From Macrostomum hystrix (taxonomy: Eukaryota > Platyhelminthes > Macrostomidae): a stretch of 64,000 bases of DNA. Made by a program: the position numbers and the translations under genes. The notes under the pieces were generated by a model. It was not told where the DNA came from and made no database searches. It saw only the letters and a program-made list of their open reading frames with translations. Of the stretch, positions 10,931-21,672 are shown one piece after another (position 1 is the stretch's first letter; every line of letters begins with the position of its first letter). The DNA is taken from the NCBI GenBank assembly GCA_950097015.1, contig CATNEN010000005.1:3897501-3961500 (forward strand). Direction: 5' to 3'.

Positions 10931-11264
10931 TGTCGCTAAATTATCATGAAGTGCGCCTGCACTGGACCCCCTCATGCATTACTCGTATCTTCGCTGCCTG
11001 CCCACCTTTTCTCTAATGTACGCCTCAACCCCCCCCCGTGTTCGCCACCCCTCTCGATCGCTCGTCTGTTATCTTTCTCTCCACAATGTACGCTCAGCTC
11101 CCCCATTTGTTATCTCGCTATAATAAAATCAATAAAATTGGTTACGAGACTTCTGGCTATATATTCTTGACCCGCTGGCTCTCGGACCGCCGCAAGGATT
11201 TCTAATCGCACCAACAACCAACCTTTATTTAAGCCTCACTTAAATTTACGTGTAAGTCACAACA
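10931..11264 (+). repeat. 3' LTR of BEL/Pao element
   Basis: 334 bp, the same length as the left LTR and nearly identical to it. A T-rich stretch and CGGGGAG precede it directly. A second purine run, GGGGGAGGATG, lies about 110 bp upstream and may be an additional polypurine tract. Confidence 0.95.
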
Positions 11265-12267
11265 ATACTGTCTGGTGTTACGTTTAGTGTTTTTTGTTCT
11301 TTCGTTAAAAAACTGCTTTTAAAGCAATAAGCTGATGTTATTTTGTGTTGCGTACATTCTGCCGCGAGTACAAAAATACATTTGTATATTGAAGTATTAG
11401 TCATGATTCATGTATACCGTACTATTTTTCGTATTTCGTATTTCTTTTCTAATAATAAAGTTATAACTAAACTCTTTTTGTTTTAAGTTTAAAGTATAAA
11501 CTGAGCGTTGCAGAGTGTCTATATTGACTAGCATAATTTTTGGCACTGCAAGCTTACAAAAAAGCAAAAATTTACTAACCAAAATCTCCCGAAGCTGAAG
11601 CACCGCTTTGCCATTCCCCACTTACGTTAGTTTAAAGCTCAGTGCTCAAATAATCAAATTTAGCCGATGTGTACGAACGAGTCTGAGTCTGAACTCAAAG
11701 TATCTGCTTATGGGTATTCTTGTTGAAAGATATGACAACTGAGTCTAATTGGAGTCTGGAAAGATTATATTTACATTAAGCCATTCAGTTAAACCTTTTT
11801 TAGAAAACGGCTTTTTAAGAAAAAATGTTTTTTGTTTAAATTCTTCTTAAATCTAAAGTTGGAGACCCACAAATTTATGCTCTAACTTACTTTTGGCAAA
11901 TCTCCAAAACGAAAAAGAAATGCTGACAAAATAAGGTATTTTTCATTTTTATCTTGTGTCTCGCAAATAAATAAATACTTCATGTTTGGAGTCCAGCCCA
12001 AACAAAGCAGTAGTAGGTTTTAATACAAATCCGGAAATGTTTATTATACTTTTCATATTTTAAACAATCAAAATATACATTATGTGAGGAAAGTACTCGT
12101 AGCACGACGATACAGCAGAGTACATTAAAAACAGCATTAAAAGTTTAAGCTATTAATAATATTTTCATTTTCTCATTTTTAATTCGCAAATAAAAATATT
12201 AACTGAAGATTTACGAGTTGCTCGTCCTGATAAAAAGCTACATTAAAAGCTACTCCACTTCAACTGT
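11265..12267. other. Spacer downstream of B9D2, no gene seen
   Basis: AT-rich, 1.0 kb between the BEL/Pao right LTR and the B9D2 stop codon. Short ORFs here have no recognisable features. It probably includes the B9D2 3' UTR. Confidence 0.4.
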
Positions 12268-13309
12268 TCAACATTCGACGCCAAACTTGTCAAAATTGCG
12301 CAATATAACACTGAGCTCCAGGTGTACTTTGCCGCCAGCCGTAGAGTGCACATTGCGCCGATCGTGCAATTCATAGACCAGATCCGGCCGCTTCAATTGA
12401 ATTCCGCCGCCGACAAATTTCGCGCTAACCTCGTCCATGAAGGAACCAGTTGGTCGCCAGGTGACGCAATCGATTTTGTGGAGGCCGGGCTGCGAGGGCA
12501 CGTGTACGAAGCCGTACCCGACTAACGAACTGCGACCAGCCCAATCGTAGTGGAACACCTTAAGAAATTGGATTAACCTATTGGATTAACCTATTGGATT
12601 AACCTATTATAATCCGCTGGGGAAATGAGTGACACAGCGGTCTAACGCGTTTGCCTCTCGCATCAAGGTCCCGGCCCCGAGCTCGATTCCGCGGCGAGGC
12701 CGCATTCATTTAAGGCTTGTCATTTAAGGGGTCTAGTGCGATTAATACGATTTTGATTTTTTGCTTAAATAGAGATTCGAAACCACTTGCAGCCAAGTGG
12801 TTAGAGCGTCGGACTCATGACTTGGAGGTCGTGGGTTCGATTCCAGACTCCATTAATTGGGAACATTTATGTCCTTTAGCAAGATACTTGACTCTGCATT
12901 TCTTTAGTTCAGCCAGCTGTTAAATGGGTACCAGCATCAGCTGGGGTAATTAAAGGCGTGTGTGGCGTCCCCCCAGTCCATGGACTGAACAGCTGTACGC
13001 AGCCTTCAGATGCACAGCTTTGCATCTTCAAAGTTGCTGACAGACATAAGTGCGCTAAAGTGCACCACTAACCTCGAAATGCAGCTTCGGCCAGCCTTGG
13101 AGGCCGCGAGTGGCAAAGTGCAGGTCAATCGGATGCGCGAAGTAGGCCATCTCTCCCGAGGCGGGACAGTCCACCTGGGTCTGTCCACTAACTTCGCCCT
13201 CCAGGCGTTTCCAGGCTGGCCCGAAATGCGCCTCCCACTTGCAGAACAGGTCATTGTCGGCAAATTCGCTGGCGCCAACAATCTGGCCAATCACGTGCAC
13301 CTCGGCCAT
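12268..13309 (-). CDS. B9D2: B9D2, B9 domain transition-zone protein (2 exons, complete)
   Basis: Exon 1 is 13309-13073 (79 codons) and exon 2 is 12558-12268 (96 codons plus TGA), giving 175 aa, the same length as human B9D2. The donor is GAG|GTTAGT and the acceptor TCTTAAG|GTG, in phase 0. The protein opens [14 protein letters not shown], contains [20 protein letters not shown] and GYGFVHVPS, and ends [11 protein letters not shown], all characteristic of B9D2. It is a single C2-like B9 domain. B9D2 works with B9D1 and MKS1 in the tectonic/MKS complex that gates the ciliary transition zone. The start ATG (GACATGG) has a good context. Two SINE fragments occupy the 514-bp intron. It lies in tandem with DAW1, now separated from it by the BEL/Pao element. 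Confidence 0.96.
12568..12606. repeat. 13-bp triplet repeat in B9D2 intron
   Basis: Three direct copies of 'ggattaacctatt' next to the exon 2 acceptor of B9D2. Confidence 0.85.
12612..12712 (+). mobile_element. SINE-A head fragment in B9D2 intron
   Basis: It matches the tRNA-like head at 33.6 kb: 'agcggtctaacgcgtttgcctctcgcatcaaggtcc', then a B-box region ending in 'cgattccgcggcgaggccgcattcatt'. The family body is missing, so this is a 3'-truncated copy. It is antisense to B9D2. Confidence 0.75.
12760..13005 (+). mobile_element. SINE-B copy in B9D2 intron, best-preserved member
   Basis: The tRNA-like head has an A-box-like CAGCCAAGTGG, GTTAGAGCG, and B box GGTTCGATTCC (about 12834-12844). 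A body of about 140 bp follows, ending with the 14-bp palindrome CAGTCCATGGACTG (12974-12987) and GAACAGCTG. The related copies are at 0.24 and 37.5 kb. Pol III promoter boxes at the 5' end make it a tRNA-derived SINE. Confidence 0.75.
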
Positions 13310-15661
13310 GTCAAGGCTGGCGAAAGCGCTAAAATTTTGTTTTAAAAAATATTAAAAACTATTTATTACTCTTTTTCAAATAAAAATCGCATTCTTGAGA
13401 TTCTCTTGTACTTTGAAGTAGTGAATAATTATATTAGAAAAAAAGAAAAACAAATTCAAGAATCATTTCGATTCATTCAAAAGAATCATTTAGAAAAAAT
13501 AGGCAATTTCACCTCTTAAGAATTCTATTCTACAAAATAAAAGTTAAACCATGTAAAATTTAAGAAAAATAATTCAGTGTGACAAACTGGAAAAATTGAG
13601 GTATTGCTTTGCTTTTAACGAAAAGTATATAATATAAATTATACCTTACTTTTGAATAAAAACTTTTGCATAAAAGTAGCAATTTAATGTAAGGATACTT
13701 GGACTTACAAAGAAAATTAATACATATTGTTAACAAATGTTCAGTAAAAACGAAGATAATCAACTTTACATTTATAATTTAGATAGATATAGGAAAAATT
13801 ATGATCTTAGTCACTTAGAAAAGATATTTAATGGCATGCCACAACTAAATGTGACAACGGGTACAACCTACAACCCTTTGTCAAAAGTATAGCAACAACA
13901 ATAACCCGACAGGCACAGGTTGGATTGCTTATCTTTAGGAAGGGAAAATCTATATAAAACATGCAGCCAGTAAGATATTCAAAAGCAAGTATAAAACTTG
14001 CTGGAATACAATTTTGGTATAAGTTTCTAAAGTTGTAATTTTAGATAATATTTTAGGTTTACTGCTATGTGACGTAACTGACTCATACGTAACTTAGCTA
14101 AGAGTTGGTTTAAGCTAGTGATAAATTTGATTAGTACTGTATATGTTTTTATAGTTTATAATTAATTTATAATAAATTCATGCACAGGTTGACTTTAACG
14201 AAACAAAAAATGTAATTGTCTCGCAACTTCCGAGAATCTGTTCAAAATTTATTTGCGGAATGCTATTTTAAAAAAGACGTTGCGATCGTAAACTATTTAA
14301 AACAAATACTTTAAAGCCCTTATGGCAAAGAGACTAGTATTTGCCGCTGCAGCTGTAAGTTAACTATAGAAAGATAGCAAAAAAAATTTATAAACTTCTT
14401 TTGTTATTGCTTAAAAAATTCTTTCTTGTGAGTTGACTCTATCATTAACGATGGGCAAGTATATGTTACCATAAAAGCCGTTAAATATATAAAAAATTTA
14501 AAAAAAATTGTTAAAATATAAATTTTGCCAGACTGACAGTGCAACTTAGCGATTGTACCAGGTCGACGCAACGTGCCACACTGCCCTGGCAGGCTATAAA
14601 ACGGTGTAATTCATGTGACCTGTTCTAACCCCGGATATTTATTGTATTCGATGCGAAATGCCGTAAAGGAACGCATAAAATCACATTTTTTCTTTTTCTC
14701 TATTTATTTCGTTTTTTTTCACAAAATTATCCATTTTAAGCGCCTTAAACTTCTCACTGAACGAAGCTATAGAAACAGAGGAATAACAATATCGAAAATT
14801 GATTCTTTTTTGACAATGCTCTTACGATTCATATCTGAACTATATTCACGTAAAAACTGATTGTCAATTTTTATCTTTTTTACAACGAGAGTGACGCTAG
14901 TAAAATCAGGAGAAAATGCTCTTATAGGCTGATATGGATTTCTATTTTGTATGCAATAAAAACATTTATTTTTGGCATGTATGCAGATAAGCACATTACA
15001 TGAGTAAAATTTCTGAATTGCTCCTACACATGATGCTACAAATCCAAACGCGTATTGTTTTTTGCTGTTTACAGTTCTGAGTTTCGTTGCGCTTTAATTT
15101 TGACGCGACAGTCTGTGCTTCAAAAAAGTTAGACATTCCTTTAATTATTAATTTGTTGAAGCAAACAACCTGCGATGTTTCTGTCTTGACTGTCAGATGA
15201 AACTATTTATCAATTAATCCAGCACTAATGAATAAGTGACAGTGTTTTTGCAAAAAGTATTACTAAATGCAGAAGACAAACTAGTATCAAAATAAGAATA
15301 TTTAATCCCAACAAAAACAGACGCAACTCCTTTGCTAAAAGCAACGAAATACGAGGTGGGTAAAAATCAAATTGCATTACTCGAACGCCAATTTTTCCGC
15401 ACGAAAGCATGCTCGGGGAATTAGTTAATTAGCTTTCTGTAGTGTGAACTGAAGGATTTGACAACAGGTTCAGCTCGTTAGAAGGAATTTAGCTCGAAAA
15501 AATGGCGACTAATTGCGTCGGTCGTGTATTTTGATCTCAATTTATCCGAGCAGCAAATCAATTTACAATCAGCAATAATTGGTCTCTTCTAAGTTTTATT
15601 GTTTTTTTTCACCAAAATCTTACGAAAATATATAATATACAATACTCCTATTTCTTAACTT
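13310..15661. other. AT-rich intergenic region, no gene seen
   Basis: 2.35 kb upstream of B9D2 with only short low-information ORFs. The first few hundred bases should hold the B9D2 promoter. A TATA-like 'ggctataaaacgg' occurs at about 14592, but no convincing ORF follows it. Confidence 0.4.
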
Positions 15662-16556
15662 TGAAGTTCAAAACTACTCTCCGAAGTTCTACATTTCTCT
15701 CCGAAATTCAACATTTCTCTCAGAAATCCAACATTTCTCCTCAAAATTCAACATTTCTCTCCGAAGTTCTACATTTCTCTCCGAAATTCAACATTTCTCT
15801 CCGAAATCCAACATTTCTCCTCAAAATTCTACATATCTCTTTCCGAAATTCTACATTTCTCTCCGAAATTCAACATTTCTCTCCGAAATTCTACATTTCT
15901 CTCCGAAATTCAACATTTCTCTCCGAAATTCTACATTTCTCTCCAAAATTCTACATTTCTCTCCGAAATTCAACATTTCTCTCCGAAATTCTACATTTCT
16001 CTCCGAAATTCTACATTTCTCACCGAATAATTCAACATTTCTCACCGAAATTCTACATTTCTCTCCGAAATTCAACATTTCTCTCCGAAATTCTACATTT
16101 CTCTCCGAAATTCAACATTTCTCTCCGAAATTCAACATTTCTCTCCGAAATTCAACATTTCTCTCCGAAATTCTACATTTCTCTCCGAAATTCAACATTT
16201 CTCTCCGAAATTCTACATTTCTCTCCGAAATTCAACATTTCTCTCCGAAATTCTACATTTCTCTCCGAAATTCTACATTTCTCTAGATCTCTGAAATTCT
16301 ACATTTCTCTCCGAAATTCTACATTTCTCTAGATCTCTGAAATTCTACATTTCTCTCCGAAATTCTACATTTCTCTCCGAAATTCTACATTTCTCTAGAT
16401 CTCTGAAATTCTACATTTCTCTCCGAAATTCTACATTTCTCTCCGAGGTTCTACATTTCTCTTCAAAATTCTACACGTCTCTCCGAAATTCAACATTTCT
16501 CTCCGAAATTCTACATTTCTCTCCGAAATTCAAAACTTCTCTCCGAAATGCAGCAT
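15662..16556. repeat. Minisatellite, 20-bp unit
   Basis: About 44 copies of 'ccgaaattctacatttctct', with variants aattcaac and an inserted 'agatctctg' near 16284, 16331 and 16397. The apparent 223-aa ORF on the plus strand is only the repeat read in one frame. Confidence 0.95.
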
Positions 16557-17416
16557 CCTTTTTCGAAAATTCAGGAGACTTGCTTTAGTTTTTTGCTTCA
16601 TCTCTGGCTGAGTTTTTGGCACCTGAAGCTCTTTTAAATCCAGCAATTAAAAGCTAGAGTGCACCGGTAGAAAGTACAGTTTATTTTAGAAATGAGAATG
16701 CTGCGATATTTAAGGACAATAGATGTTATCATTGCAACTGATTGCATGCCTATATTTTGCTATTATCATTGCTTCTTCTATTAAGCATTTTAAAAGGAGT
16801 TAAATTTTCGATGCTTTTGTATCCAGCAGATCTAAACAGTCCCATCCTGCAACTGTAGTTGTGCACCTGTGGAAGCATTTGAAAACTATAATAGCACAGC
16901 ATGAGGAGCGCATAGCAACAACGCGCAAGTAAAGTCGTATGACGCGAGTATGATCTTTTTCTACGAGCAGCAACAAAAGCACGAGTCTCATAATTAGTAG
17001 CTCGTGCAGTCACTACTGAAATTGCTGTTTAAAAAATCTTCAACATTCCTCTGTCAAGCTAATGTTGCGTTGCGCGGCTATTGACGTCATGAAAAAGCAG
17101 AAGACACCTAGAGGTTTCTGTCTCTTGCTGTAACGCATAATAGGCAGCATATTAATCCCCAATCCCATTACAAAATCGTCTCGAGCAGATAAGGATCGTT
17201 CTTTTAAAAAGGCCCCCCACCTGAACGATTCGCGCGTGTCATATTTATAAACGAATCCCTTCTAGAGGAATTATTAATCAATTCGAAAGAACAAATATGG
17301 TCTTATCTGTCAGTCAGGATTTTCGTCGGTGAGAAAAATAAAACCATCGATAAAAGCAAAGAGAAGATACTCAGTTTAGAGTCCTGAACTTTTTGAGCGA
17401 GCACTTCATCTATATA
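16557..17416. other. Spacer between array and mariner, no gene seen
   Basis: No ORF or repeat I can support. A perfect CRE-like octamer TGACGTCA occurs near 17085, probably by chance. Confidence 0.35.
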
Positions 17417-17618
17417 CGTAGGGTGTCCCAGAAATAGCGGGAAAAATCGATGCACAGGCAAACTGGTGAAACATAGTTTATTGAAACTTACGTCACTGAT
17501 AAATAAACATTCAGCAGTTCTAACGCTTTTTAAATTAAGTAAATATGTCAATTCATTAAAAAGTTATGGCTAAAATTAGAACAAGGGGTAAGGGGTAGAG
17601 TTACACCAAGTCAAGGCC
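17417..17618 (+). repeat. Left TIR of mariner
   Basis: 202 bp, inverted relative to 18991-19192 with few differences (for example 'gatgcacagg' versus 'gatgtacagg'). Confidence 0.9.
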
Positions 17619-17629
17619 AGCGGAATCGG

Positions 17630-18691
17630 TCACGCAGCATCGCCATCGCCGTCGACTGACGACTTTTCGACGAAGTCCCCCCTTAGCTCGCAGCACTTAG
17701 TCCATCGCGTGAGAAGCGCATTGATGGCATCTGCATAAGCTCGACGCGGAATTTCGTGCAGCAGAACCCGCCTGACTTCACCTTCCAAGTTGTCGCGATG
17801 GTCAAAGATGCGCCCCCGCAGGTGCTTCTTTAACTGAGGGAAAATTGCGTAGTCGCAAGGAGCCAAGTCTGGTGAGTAGGGCGGGTGCGCAAGCAGATCC
17901 AAATTGAGTTTGTTGACACGATCAAGCGTTTTCTTGGCCGTGTGAGGTCGAGCGTTGTCGTGCAACATGAGGTGAGGCTTCATCGCAGTCCTGCGCTTGT
18001 TGCGGATGTCCGATTTCAGCTTAGTCAGCGTCTCCGTGTACCGGTCCGAGTTAACCGTGCTGTTAGGCTCAAGGAAGTCGATGGTCAGGGGACCTTCTTG
18101 ATCGAAGAAAAGGGTCAGCATGATCTTCTTGCAGTGCTGGTCTCGCTTCGCCTTCACAGGTGGATCTGAACCCTTCAACGCCCACACCTTGCTTTCCTGC
18201 TTGGTCTCAGGGTCAAAGTGCGGTATCCAGGTTTCATCGCCGGTCACCAGATAGGGTCGGAAACTCTCCCATCCACCAGCATCACGCACCAGCTCAAGAT
18301 TCTCCCTGCAGGACTTCATTCTTACAGTTTTCATTTCTTCTGTCAACAAACGGGGCACCCATCTCGCCGTCAGTTTCACCATACCAAGATCCACAGACAA
18401 GATCCGATGAATTGAAGTTTTTGGACTTCCCAGTCGATCCGCCAACTCTCTTGCAGTCAAACGGGGATTTGCCTGTACGATTTCCTTCACCATTTGAATC
18501 AGTGCCTTTGTTGATGGAGAGATCGGACGGCCACGGTTGGCTGTGTCATCGGCAACGTCTGTTCGCCCATGACTGAACTCTTCAAGCCAGCGATAGACAG
18601 CACTCTTCGAGATGGCACTCACTCCATAGATTTCAGTCAGCTGGCTTACAATTTCACTGCCTCGCTTGCCCAATTTCCATTGGGAGTACAC
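17630..18691 (-). CDS. mariner transposase (D,D34D), start codon disrupted
   Basis: 353 codons from a GTG valine codon to the stop. An N-terminal helix-turn-helix region (about residues 1-110) is followed by WVPRLLTEE, the mariner WVPHEL-like motif. The catalytic domain has its first Asp in VTGDETW, the second in MLHDNARPH and the third in PYSPDLAPCDYAIF, the mariner D,D34D signature. It would bind the TIRs and move the element by cut-and-paste at TA sites. No in-frame ATG precedes the conserved region. The only nearby ATG (about 18723) is one frame off, and in-frame residues upstream of the GTG still look like transposase (STKEGQRQF). The likeliest reading is a one-base loss at the start, so this copy may be inactive. 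The rest is undamaged. Confidence 0.9.
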   Translation of the reverse strand: MYSQWKLGKRGSEIVSQLTEIYGVSAISKSAVYRWLEEFSHGRTDVADDTANRGRPISPSTKALIQMVKEIVQANPRLTARELADRLGSPKTSIHRILSVDLGMVKLTARWVPRLLTEEMKTVRMKSCRENLELVRDAGGWESFRPYLVTGDETWIPHFDPETKQESKVWALKGSDPPVKAKRDQHCKKIMLTLFFDQEGPLTIDFLEPNSTVNSDRYTETLTKLKSDIRNKRRTAMKPHLMLHDNARPHTAKKTLDRVNKLNLDLLAHPPYSPDLAPCDYAIFPQLKKHLRGRIFDHRDNLEGEVRRVLLHEIPRRAYADAINALLTRWTKCCELRGDFVEKSSVDGDGDAA

Positions 18692-18990
18692 GAACTGGCG
18701 CTGACCTTCTTTGGTTGAAAGTACATTGAACGATTGAACAAGGGAAAATGAAAAAAATCCAAACTCAACAGCGGCGTCTTGTCGAGGCGCACAAAATGTC
18801 GATATTCGCGATGTCGATCGTGCTTGCTGTCGTTGATGCCACGGGTATTTCTTGCGTCAGCTTCTGCATATTTTGATTCTGGTGCTCACGCTTCTCTGCT
18901 CGTCTGTTGCCTTTTTCTGCTTCTGTTCACTGATGCTTCTGCTCATTTTCTTCTGTCGCAAAAATTTTGTCTAAGGACAAACTTAGGTTG

Positions 18991-19192
18991 GGCCTTGACT
19001 TGGTGTAACTCTACCCCTTACCCCTTGTTCTAATTTTAGCCATAATTTTTTAATGAATTGACATATTTACTTAATTTAAAAAGCGTTAGAACTGCTGAAT
19101 GTTTATTTATCAGTGACGTAAGTTTCAATAAACTATGTTTCACCAGTTTGCCTGTACATCGATTTTTCCCGCTATTTCTGGGACACCCCTCG
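18991..19192 (-). repeat. Right TIR of mariner
   Basis: Reverse complement of 17417-17618; ends at the TA dinucleotide 19193-19194. Confidence 0.9.
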
Positions 19193-19384
19193 TATTTATT
19201 ACACCCCTCGGACAGCCGACTCGTATTTATATCTCAAAGTTAGAGAAATAATTTAGATTACCGTTTATCTGCACGTTTTACATTTTGAATTCGGAATCGA
19301 AGCAATACTCGTATCAGGAATCTCGCCATGCTTTCAAAATTCAATAAATTCAAAATTCGAACCCTATGGCGAATTTTTGGTAGG

Positions 19385-20365
19385 TATCAAAGCTAAATTT
19401 GTGGCAGGTATCGAAGCTAGATTTGCTGCAGGTATCGAAGCTAGATTAGTGGCAGGAATCAAAGCTAGATTAGTGGCAGGTATCGAAGCTAGATTAGTGG
19501 CAGGTATTGAAGCTAGATTTGTGGTAGGTATCGAAGCTAGATTTGTGGCAGTTATCGAAGCTAGATTTGCTGCAGGTATCGAAGCTAGATTTGCTGCAGG
19601 TATCGAAGCTAGATTTGCTGCAGGTATCGAAGCTAGATTTGCTGCAGGTATCGAAGCTAGACTTGCTGTAGGTATCGAAGCTAGATTTGTAGCAGGTATC
19701 GAAGCTAGATTTGTGGCAGTTATCGAAGCTAGATCTGTGGCAGGTATCGAAGCTAGATTTGCTAAAGGTATCGAAGCTAGATTTGCTGCAGGTATCGAAG
19801 CTAGATTTGTGGCAGTTATCGAAGCTAGATCTGTGGCAGGTATCGAAGCTAGATTTGTGGCAGTTATCGAAGCTAGATCTGTGGCAGGTATCGAAGCTAG
19901 ATTAGTGGTATGTTTTGAAGCTAGATTTGCTAAAGGTATCGAAGCTAGATTTATGACGGGTATCGAAACTAGATTTGCTAAATGTATCGAAGCTAGATTA
20001 GTGGCAGGCATTGAAGCTAGATTTGTGGTAGGTATCGAAGCGAGATTTGCTGAAGGTATCGAAGCTAGATCAGTGGCAGGTATCGAAGCTAGATTTGCTA
20101 AAGGTATCGAAGCTAGATTTATGACAGGTATCGAAACTAGATTTGCTAAAAGTATTGAAGCTAGATTAGTGGCAGGTATCGAAGCGAGATTTGCTAAAGG
20201 TATCGAAGCTAGATTTATGACAGGTATCGAAACTAGATTTGCTAAAAGTATCGAAGCTAGATTAGTGGCAGGTATCGAAGCGAGATTTGCTGAAGGTATC
20301 GAAGCTAGATTTGTGGCAGGTATCGAAGCTAGATCAGTGGCAGGTATCGAAGCTTTATCTGCAAT
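19385..20365. repeat. Minisatellite, 24-bp unit (ggtatcgaagctagatttgc…)
   Basis: About 40 copies of a 24-bp unit. Because 24 is a multiple of three, both strands stay open (337 and 369 codons, reading GIEARFVA or LASIPATN repeats). I see no start context, splice site or known repeat family, so I treat this as non-coding. Confidence 0.93.
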
Positions 20366-20789
20366 AGAAGATATAGCTATTCTTGTCTGAAAATGCAATC
20401 GCAAATAAAGACACAGGTTTACTAGTGAAACTAAATTAATTAGGTGTCTCACTTTGGCATGAACAAGATTCAATTCGCCAATATCATCTGTCGAGTGTTC
20501 ATAGTCTAGATCAGTCTGCTAATGCAGTGTCATTGCTAAACTTCTCTCCTCAGTGTCCCTGTCTGCTTCATCCATTGGCCCTGAAGCGGATTCCTGCACC
20601 GCCTTCCCCTAGTTTTACTGCCCCAGCCGTCGTCATCCCACTGGCGGCTCCTCATCGCCTCATTAATCCCCCCTCAACCCAACCCCCGCTCGCTACATCC
20701 TTATGTGCCTCAGGGGGCAGCGTAAAGGCATAAGGTATCCGACTCGATCTCTGCAGCATTGGCCCGCTCTGGCATAGCTAACAAAAGAT
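20366..20789. other. GC-richer leader region upstream of candidate exon A
   Basis: C-rich sequence without a convincing ORF. It may be the promoter or 5' UTR of the plus-strand candidate gene starting at 20790. Confidence 0.3.
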
Positions 20790-21323
20790 ATGCCACGTGT
20801 TGCTGCTGGACGGCAGAAGAAGCCGGATTTACCGATCAGCGCGTCCGGGGCCCGCAGCCGACGGCGGGACAATGACCGGGCTGGCGTCTTCTCACTGACC
20901 GGATGTTGCTGTCTGAACAGGGTCCGCGAAGATCGTGACAGCGGCAGTGCCAGCAGCAGCAGCAGCAGCTCAGACGCAGCCGATAATGACACCAGATCGC
21001 CAGCCAGACTGCTGCCTCGAGCCTCTGCTGTTGACGACTTCTTCGAGCTGCGACCGTTGAGAAACGTTGAGAAGTCCGTGACATTCGCTGCGGATGATAG
21101 CACAGCTTTTGTCAACCAACCGACGATTGGCTCCGGAGCGACATCAGCGACGTCAGCTACTTCAGGTAGCGCCCAAGTCAAACGGCGTCGGGTTCTGATA
21201 GCATTCAAGACCGTCTGTGACAGGACCACCTGGACGAAAGACAGCGAATTGCCGGCTTCGTTTCGCAGCTCCACTATGGACAATTCATCCTCTGAGCTGC
21301 CCGGTGTTTGTCGAGCTGGAAAG
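20790..21323 (+). CDS. Candidate exon A of an unrecognised gene (Ser-rich, donor at end)
   Basis: 178 codons from ATG to a splice donor (GGAAAG|GTGAGC) in phase 0, GC-rich relative to its surroundings. The peptide begins MPRVAAGRQKKP, has a serine run (about residues 52-62), and contains NVEKSVTFAADDS, where KSVTF fits the RVxF docking motif for protein phosphatase 1. The rest is low-complexity and probably disordered. An in-frame stop lies just upstream of the ATG. No family recognised. The opposite strand also has a long ORF, but the splice donor and the phase-matched exon at 35398 favour the plus strand. The first intron would be 14 kb of arrays. Confidence 0.42.
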
Positions 21324-21672
21324 GTGAGCAGTAGGGTGAGACAGTAGGGTGAGACAGTAGGGTGAGACAGTAGGGTGAACAGTAGGGTGAACAGTAGGGT
21401 GAGACAGTAGGGTGAGACAGTAGGGTGAGACAGTAGGGTGAACAGTAGGGTGAACAGTAGGGTGAACAGTAGGGTGAGACAGTAGGGTGAGACAGTAGGG
21501 TGAGACAGTGGGGTGAGACAGTAGGGTGAGACAGTAGGGTGAGACAGTAGGGTGAGACAGTAGGGTGAACAGTAGGGTGAGACAGTAGGGTGAGACAGTA
21601 GGGTGAGACAGTCGGGTGAAATAGTACGTATGGGCTGAGAGATTTGGGTGAGACAGTAGAGTGAAACAGTAG
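21324..21672. repeat. Minisatellite, 12/13-bp unit (acagtagggtgag)
   Basis: About 26 copies, alternating 12-bp (aacagtagggtg) and 13-bp (agacagtagggtg) forms, starting directly at the splice donor of candidate exon A. The unit itself contains a donor-like GGGTGAG. Confidence 0.93.

Larger units (their letters stand above)
4264..11264 (+). mobile_element. BEL/Pao LTR retrotransposon, full length
   Basis: A 7001-bp element bounded by two 334-bp direct repeats starting TGTCGCT and ending CACAACA. A primer-binding site directly follows the left LTR. One uninterrupted gag-pro-RT-RNaseH-integrase ORF fills the interior, and a G-rich tract (CGGGGAG) abuts the right LTR. I see one difference between the LTRs (A versus G near 4533/11193), which suggests recent insertion. 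The flanking 5-mers (TTCAA left, ATACT right) do not form a target-site duplication. The element separates DAW1 from B9D2 and is transcribed opposite to both. Confidence 0.95.
17417..19192 (-). mobile_element. mariner-family DNA transposon with 202-bp TIRs
   Basis: A 1776-bp element flanked by TA on both sides (17415-17416 and 19193-19194). The inverted ends begin CG(T/A)(A/G)GGGTGTCCCAG and pair over about 202 bp (17417-17618 with 18991-19192), much longer than the roughly 30-bp TIRs of most mariners. It encodes a mariner transposase on the minus strand with an open frame throughout the conserved part. Confidence 0.93.

Noticed and set aside
12775-12850. Functional tRNA gene
   Set aside because: A and B boxes are present, but acceptor and anticodon stems do not pair properly, and a SINE body follows.
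19364-20473. Long ORFs of 337-369 codons on both strands
   Set aside because: They are readings of a 24-bp repeat, a multiple of three, and are open on both strands for that reason. No splice sites or family resemblance.
21324-21672. TAGGGT words as telomeric repeat
   Set aside because: The unit is 12/13 bp (acagtagggtgag), not the 6-bp TTAGGG, and it lies between unrelated sequences.
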